Part shown: in pieces, positions 13,414-16,960 of the stretch | Position numbering within the stretch: the stretch's first letter is position 1 | How the letters are laid out: each line of letters begins with the position of its first letter | Origin: JALHFZ01 sp964483085 | GTDB taxonomy: Bacteria > Synergistota > Synergistia > Synergistales > Aminobacteriaceae | Direction: 5' to 3' | Assembly (NCBI GenBank): GCA_964483085.1 | Contig: CAYZZX010000036.1 | Location: 1 to 16,960 of the forward strand | DNA: 16,960 nucleotides | The notes under the pieces: generated by a model | Databases searched by the model: none | The model's input: only the letters and a program-made list of their open reading frames with translations | Told to the model about the DNA's origin: nothing | Program-made: the position numbers and the translations under genes

Positions 13414-14118
13414 TTACATCCCGAGGTAGGCCGCCTGAACCCGCTCGTCATCCTGAAGCTGGCGGGCCGGGCCCTCGAGGACGATCTCCCCCGTCTCGAG
13501 CACGTAGGCCCGGGTGGAGATCTCGAGGGAGAGAAGGGCGCTCTGCTCCACGAGGAGGATGGTCAGCCCCGTCTCGCGGTTCAGGCTTTTCAGGACGTCA
13601 AAGACCACCGAGACCAGCTTCGGCATAAGCCCCATGGAGACCTCGTCCACGAGGAGAAGCCGGGGTTCGGAGACGAGTGCTCGTGCGATGGCGAGCTGCT
13701 GCTGTTCGCCCCCCGAGAGGGTCATTCCCCACTGGCTGCTCCGCTCCGCGAGGATGGGGAAGAGGGTGTACATCTTCTCGAGCTGTTGACTGAAGTTTCC
13801 GGTTTTTTTGTAGCACCCCATGCGCAGATTTTCGTAGACCGTCAGATTGGGAAAGATCCGGGAACGCTCGGGGACCATGCGGATCCCCCGATCGGCCCGA
13901 AGATGAGGGGGAAGGGAGGAGATATCCTCTCCTCTGTAGAGCAGGGATTCGGACGTGGAGGCCTCAAGCCCCATAAGGGCCCGGAGGATGCTCGTCTTTC
14001 CGGCGCCGTTCGCACCGATGATGCTCACCAGTTCCCCTTCCGCCACGGAGATGTCCACTCCGTGGACCGCCACCACGTCTCCGTAGCGGACCGAAAGCCC
14101 CTTCGCCTCAAGCAACAT
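13414..14118 (-). CDS. livF: Branched-chain amino acid ABC transporter ATP-binding protein LivF
   Basis: One of the two cytoplasmic ATPases that power the transporter. The 234-residue product has Walker A GANGAGKTS (near 35-43), signature LSGGEQQQLAIARAL (near 136-150), Walker B LLLVDEVSMGL (near 156-166) and LVEQ at the switch position, where LivF proteins normally carry Gln instead of His. The short RGIRMVPERSRIFPNLTVYENL block is typical of LivF. The residue after the catalytic Glu is Val where Pro is more usual (DEVS versus DEPS), a mild variation. The ATG at 14118 lies inside the end of livG (11-bp overlap), so the two ATPases are co-translated. Confidence 0.95.
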   Translation of the reverse strand: MLLEAKGLSVRYGDVVAVHGVDISVAEGELVSIIGANGAGKTSILRALMGLEASTSESLLYRGEDISSLPPHLRADRGIRMVPERSRIFPNLTVYENLRMGCYKKTGNFSQQLEKMYTLFPILAERSSQWGMTLSGGEQQQLAIARALVSEPRLLLVDEVSMGLMPKLVSVVFDVLKSLNRETGLTILLVEQSALLSLEISTRAYVLETGEIVLEGPARQLQDDERVQAAYLGM

Positions 14119-14869
14119 TTTCTTTCTTCCTTCCCAGGTAGGCTTCGATGACCTCGGGATTGGCTGCTATCTCCTCGGGCAGCCCTTCAGCCAGCTTCTT
14201 TCCGTGGTCGAGGACGACGATCCGGTCCGAGAGGGCCATGGCCACCTTCATATTGTGCTCGATAAGCAGGATGGAGACGCCGAGATCCCGGATCTTCAGC
14301 ACCAGCTCCTCGATCATTTTGATCTCCTCGGAGCGCAGCCCCGAGAAGGATTCGTCGAGGAGAAGAAGCTTCGGCTTCAAAGCCAGGGCCCGGGCGATTT
14401 CAAGGCGCCGCAGGTTGCCAAGAGGCAGGGTTCCCGCCATCCGGTCCGCTTGTTCCATGAGCCCCACGGTCTTGAGGATCTCATGGGCTTCATCATAGAC
14501 GGCGGCTGTATTCCAGCGTTTCCAGACTCCGAAAAACCGGGGGTAGTGGGGATGCCCCAGGGCGACGCATACGTTGTCCGCCACGGAGAGCCCGGCGAAG
14601 GGGTGGACGATCTGAAAGGTCCGCCCCAGTCCGAGGGCCGCCATCTCGTGGGGCTTCTTTCCGTGGGTGGGTATGCCGCCAAAGAAAATCTCCCCCGAGG
14701 TGGGGGCGTAGACCCCCGAGATCATGTTGAAGCAGGTGGTCTTTCCCGCGCCGTTGGGGCCGAGAAGTCCGAGTATCTCGGCGTTTCCGAGGTCGAAGTT
14801 CACACTGTCCACGGCGGTCAGTCCGCCGAAGCGGATAGTCAAATCGCGGACGGAGAGAAGGTTTTCCAT
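14108..14869 (-). CDS. livG: Branched-chain amino acid ABC transporter ATP-binding protein LivG
   Basis: The second ATPase of the Liv system, 253 residues. Walker A is GPNGAGKTT (near 38-46), the Q-loop lies in LGRTFQIVHPFAGLSVADNV, the signature region is the divergent LPLGNLRRLEIARAL, Walker B is LLLLDESFSGL, and the switch histidine is in LLIEHNM. The LivG-specific tail PEVIEAYLGR follows. The GGAGG ribosome site lies in the last codons of livM, and one base separates the livM stop from this ATG. The canonical LSGGQ is LPLGN here; LivG proteins often vary at this motif, so I do not read it as inactivation. Confidence 0.95.
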   Translation of the reverse strand: MENLLSVRDLTIRFGGLTAVDSVNFDLGNAEILGLLGPNGAGKTTCFNMISGVYAPTSGEIFFGGIPTHGKKPHEMAALGLGRTFQIVHPFAGLSVADNVCVALGHPHYPRFFGVWKRWNTAAVYDEAHEILKTVGLMEQADRMAGTLPLGNLRRLEIARALALKPKLLLLDESFSGLRSEEIKMIEELVLKIRDLGVSILLIEHNMKVAMALSDRIVVLDHGKKLAEGLPEEIAANPEVIEAYLGRKKENVA

Positions 14870-14870
14870 C

Positions 14871-15773
14871 TTATTTTCCTCCTTTTGGAGGGGGAATTTT
14901 TGCCCCTTTTCCGGGTTTGAGGCGGCGAATCCAGGCGCTGCTCCCTCCGAGAAGCCCCGATGGGCGGAAGCGGATCATGGCGAGGAGCACCGCGGCGTAG
15001 AGGAGCATCCGGTAGTCCACGAGGGGGCGGAAGATCTCCGGCAGCACCCCGAGGATGATCGCCCCGAGGAGGGGGCCGAAGAGGGTTCCAATGCCCCCCA
15101 CGATCACGACGGAGAGCATGGAGACGGAGACCGGAAAGGAAAAGGATTCGGCGGAGATGAACCGCATGTAGTGGGCGTAGAGGGCGCCTCCCAGCCCGGC
15201 CATGAGTGTTCCGAGGACGAATGCCGTCAGCTTGGCCTTCACGGGGGAGACTCCCATGCTCGAGGCAGCCCGCTCGTTCTCCCGAACGGCGAAGCAGGAG
15301 AGTCCCGCCCAGGTGCGGGTGAAAAACCAGCAGATCGCCATGACGACCACGAGGAAGAAGACACAGAGGTAGAAGAACCCCTGGGCCTTGAGGGGAGTTC
15401 CGAAAAGATTCACCCGGGGGATCCCTCCGATTCCGAGGGCGCCGCCCAGGGCGGGAGTGTACTGGAAGACCGCCACGACGATGAAGTTGATGCCGATGGT
15501 GGTGATGGCGAGGAAGTCGTCCTTGACCCGAAGGCTCGGAAGCCCGCAGAGAAAGCCCACGGTCCCGACGATGAGCAGGACAATTGGCAGGGCGGTCCAG
15601 AAGGACAGTCCCGCCGCAGTGGTGAGCATGGCGCTGGCGTAGGCCCCGATACCGAGGAATGCAGCATGTCCGAGGGAGATCTGCCCCGCGTACCCGACGA
15701 TGACGTTCAATCCGTAGGCGGCGATGGCTTGGATGAGGATCTGAGTGCCCACCTGTACGACGTAGGAATTCAT
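14871..15773 (-). CDS. livM: Branched-chain amino acid ABC transporter permease LivM
   Basis: An integral membrane permease of 300 residues with about eight to ten hydrophobic segments. Typical LivM blocks are AYGLNVIVGYAGQISLGHAAFLGIGAYASA (near 19-48), LPSLRVKDDFLAITTIGIN (near 78-96), the cytoplasmic coupling loop ENERAASSMGVSPVKAKLTAF (near 174-194), and VVIVGGIGTLFGPLLGA. It ends in a basic Pro/Gly/Lys tail (GAKIPPPKGGK) that resembles the GKKGGK end of livH. It starts four bases after the livH stop with a G-rich ribosome site and runs straight into livG. Confidence 0.95.
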   Translation of the reverse strand: MNSYVVQVGTQILIQAIAAYGLNVIVGYAGQISLGHAAFLGIGAYASAMLTTAAGLSFWTALPIVLLIVGTVGFLCGLPSLRVKDDFLAITTIGINFIVVAVFQYTPALGGALGIGGIPRVNLFGTPLKAQGFFYLCVFFLVVVMAICWFFTRTWAGLSCFAVRENERAASSMGVSPVKAKLTAFVLGTLMAGLGGALYAHYMRFISAESFSFPVSVSMLSVVIVGGIGTLFGPLLGAIILGVLPEIFRPLVDYRMLLYAAVLLAMIRFRPSGLLGGSSAWIRRLKPGKGAKIPPPKGGK

Positions 15774-15777
15774 GAGC

Positions 15778-16650
15778 TTACTTCCCCCCCTTTTTGCCGA
15801 GCAGTCCCGCAGGACGCCACATGAGGATGATGATCATGGCGATGAAGGCCAGGGCATCCCGTGGAAGAGGGATGTTCGCGAAGCCGATCAGCAGGGTCTC
15901 GGCAACGCCCAGAAGGAAGGAGGCGAGGACGGCTCCCGAGGCGGAGCCCATTCCCCCCACCACGATGAGGGCGAGGGTCTTGTAGGCTGGCACGGTCCCC
16001 ATCATGGGGTAGACCTGGTTGTAGTAGATCCCCACGAGAATTCCGGCGATGGCGGCGATGGCCGAGCCGATCACAAAGGTGATGGCCACGGTCTTCTGGG
16101 TGTGGACTCCCAGGGAGGCGGCGATCTCCATGTCCTGGGAGACAGCCCGCATGGCCAGTCCGAGTTCGGTCTTCGTCATGATGAACCAGAGGAGAAGAAG
16201 GACGGCGAAGGTGACGCTGAAGGTTGCCGTAATGGTGGAGGAGATGGTGAAGTCCCCGATGGTGAAGGCGGGGAAGGGGAGTTCGGCTGGAAAGGAGCGG
16301 ACCTCCGGCCCCGCGATGAGGCGGCAGACCTCCTCAAGGCCGATCAAGAGGGCGATGCTGCTGATAAGGGAGACGTAGGGGGGAAATTTCAGCAGGGGGT
16401 AGTAGACGTACCGCTCAATGCAGACCCCCAGAATGGCGCAGAGGACCATGCTCCCCAGGGCGGCGAGAAGAAGGTTTCCCGTGAAATTATAAATAAAAAG
16501 GCCCGTGTAGGCCCCGACGGTGAATACCGAGGCATGGGCAACGTGGAGGATCTTCATGACGCCGTAGATCAGGGCGAGTCCAAGGGTGATGAGGGCGTAG
16601 ATAGCCCCCGCCGCGAGTCCGTTGAAAAGCTGTTCGATCAGTATCTCCAT
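15778..16650 (-). CDS. livH: Branched-chain amino acid ABC transporter permease LivH
   Basis: The partner permease, 290 residues, with the usual LivH blocks: NGLAAGAIYALITLGLALIYGVMKILHVAHAS at the start, a long hydrophobic middle, the coupling loop LAMRAVSQDMEIAASLGVHTQKTVAITF (near 165-192), and ALIVVGGMGSASGAVLASFLLGVAETL. It is the first gene of the operon. The ribosome site is weak (GGA seven bases and AAGGGGA about twelve bases before the ATG). The leader from the predicted start point is about 45 nt. Confidence 0.95.
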   Translation of the reverse strand: MEILIEQLFNGLAAGAIYALITLGLALIYGVMKILHVAHASVFTVGAYTGLFIYNFTGNLLLAALGSMVLCAILGVCIERYVYYPLLKFPPYVSLISSIALLIGLEEVCRLIAGPEVRSFPAELPFPAFTIGDFTISSTITATFSVTFAVLLLLWFIMTKTELGLAMRAVSQDMEIAASLGVHTQKTVAITFVIGSAIAAIAGILVGIYYNQVYPMMGTVPAYKTLALIVVGGMGSASGAVLASFLLGVAETLLIGFANIPLPRDALAFIAMIIILMWRPAGLLGKKGGK

Positions 16651-16700
16651 AAATATCCGGTCCCCTTCCGGCGGAATGACGTGCTGTCTTCAGCATTTCA

Positions 16701-16737
16701 ATTATAGAGGCAGATCGTAAAAAAATCATCAAAAAAA
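16701..16737 (-). promoter_or_regulatory. Promoter of the livHMGFJ operon with A/T tracts
   Basis: A consensus TATAAT on the minus strand (16706-16701) stands about 50 bases before the livH ATG. No good -35 is correctly spaced: TTGATG is 20 bases away. Two seven-base T-tracts (16737-16731 and 16725-16719), 12 bp apart and each bordered by GATC, precede it. They could act as an UP-like or bent element, or as binding sites. Confidence 0.5.
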
Positions 16738-16764
16738 GATCGGAAGGTGCCCCTCATCTTCTCG
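16731..16764 (-). terminator. Imperfect terminator after the aminotransferase gene
   Basis: On the minus strand CGAGAAGATG and CACCTTCCG can form a stem with two A-C mismatches around AGGGG. It is followed three bases later by seven T residues. The hairpin is weak, so termination is probably partial and some read-through into livH is possible. Confidence 0.35.
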
Positions 16765-16775
16765 GAGTGCGGTGT

Positions 16776-16960
16776 CTACTCGAGCCAGCGGACGATCTCC
16801 TCAAGGAAGGTCTGATGGAGAGACCGTGTGACCGTGCCGGGTTTTCCCTCCCCCACGGTAAGGTCGCCGATCTTGACTACCGGAATGATCTCCTTCACCG
16901 AGCCGGTGATGAAGGCCTCCGAGGCTGACGGTATCTCTGACATCAGAGGGCAGCGTTCCT
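16776..16960 (-). CDS. Class IV (fold-type IV) PLP aminotransferase, C-terminal end only
   Basis: The last 61 residues of a protein cut by the right edge, beginning ERCPLMSEIPSASEAFITGS and ending FLEEIVRWLE before a TAG. The stretch EAFITGSVKEIIPVVKIGD followed by VGEGKPGTVTRSLHQTF is the characteristic end of branched-chain and D-amino acid aminotransferases, where the T-G-S loop contacts the PLP phosphate. IlvE, Dat and aminodeoxychorismate lyase cannot be separated from the tail alone. The adjacent liv operon makes a branched-chain aminotransferase attractive. Confidence 0.85.
   Translation of the reverse strand, partial: ERCPLMSEIPSASEAFITGSVKEIIPVVKIGDLTVGEGKPGTVTRSLHQTFLEEIVRWLE

Noticed and set aside
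13344..13451. Longer LivJ start inside the livF tail
   Set aside because: The extension has no signal-peptide character, while the ATG at 13343 begins a clear signal sequence with GGAGGT correctly placed.

Overview
The window is GC-rich, gene-dense bacterial chromosome. It suggests an anaerobic fermenter of organic acids and amino acids. The mix of a citrate lyase complex, a tripartite tricarboxylate transporter (TTT), a short aconitase, a free-standing glutamate formimidoyltransferase and a branched-chain-type amino-acid ABC transporter would fit Synergistota. That placement is inference from gene content and protein style; there is no rRNA or other marker here. I see no mobile element, CRISPR array, tRNA or rRNA.

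Region 1 (1-6146, minus strand; transcription runs toward base 1): a GntR/FCD regulator, then tctC-tctB-tctA (periplasmic binding protein plus small and large membrane subunits of a TTT transporter), then citE and citF, the beta and alpha subunits of citrate lyase. citF runs off the left edge. tctA/citE and citE/citF overlap by 4 bp. Stem-loops lie on both sides of tctC.

Region 2 (6147-6296): a 150-bp AT-rich divergent control region. It has overlapping -10 boxes for the two directions and a 19-bp inverted repeat placed so that one bound protein could block both promoters.

Region 3 (6297-11031, plus strand): aconitase, citC (citrate lyase ligase), citD (acyl-carrier subunit) and a citX-citG fusion that makes and attaches the prosthetic group. 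Together, regions 1 and 3 encode uptake of a tricarboxylate, interconversion of citrate, cis-aconitate and isocitrate, and cleavage of citrate to acetate and oxaloacetate, under one local regulator. Because aconitase is built in, the imported substrate could be aconitate or isocitrate as well as citrate (inference).

Region 4 (11028-12172, plus strand): a sigma70-like promoter, a leader of about 140 nt, ftcD, and a strong bidirectional terminator.

Region 5 (12183-16706, minus strand): a high-affinity ABC operon in the order livH-livM-livG-livF-livJ with the binding-protein gene last. It is preceded by a promoter and by the tail of a class IV (branched-chain or D-amino acid) aminotransferase cut by the right edge. 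The aminotransferase next to a Liv transporter suggests branched-chain amino acid use, but the ligand cannot be read from the sequence.
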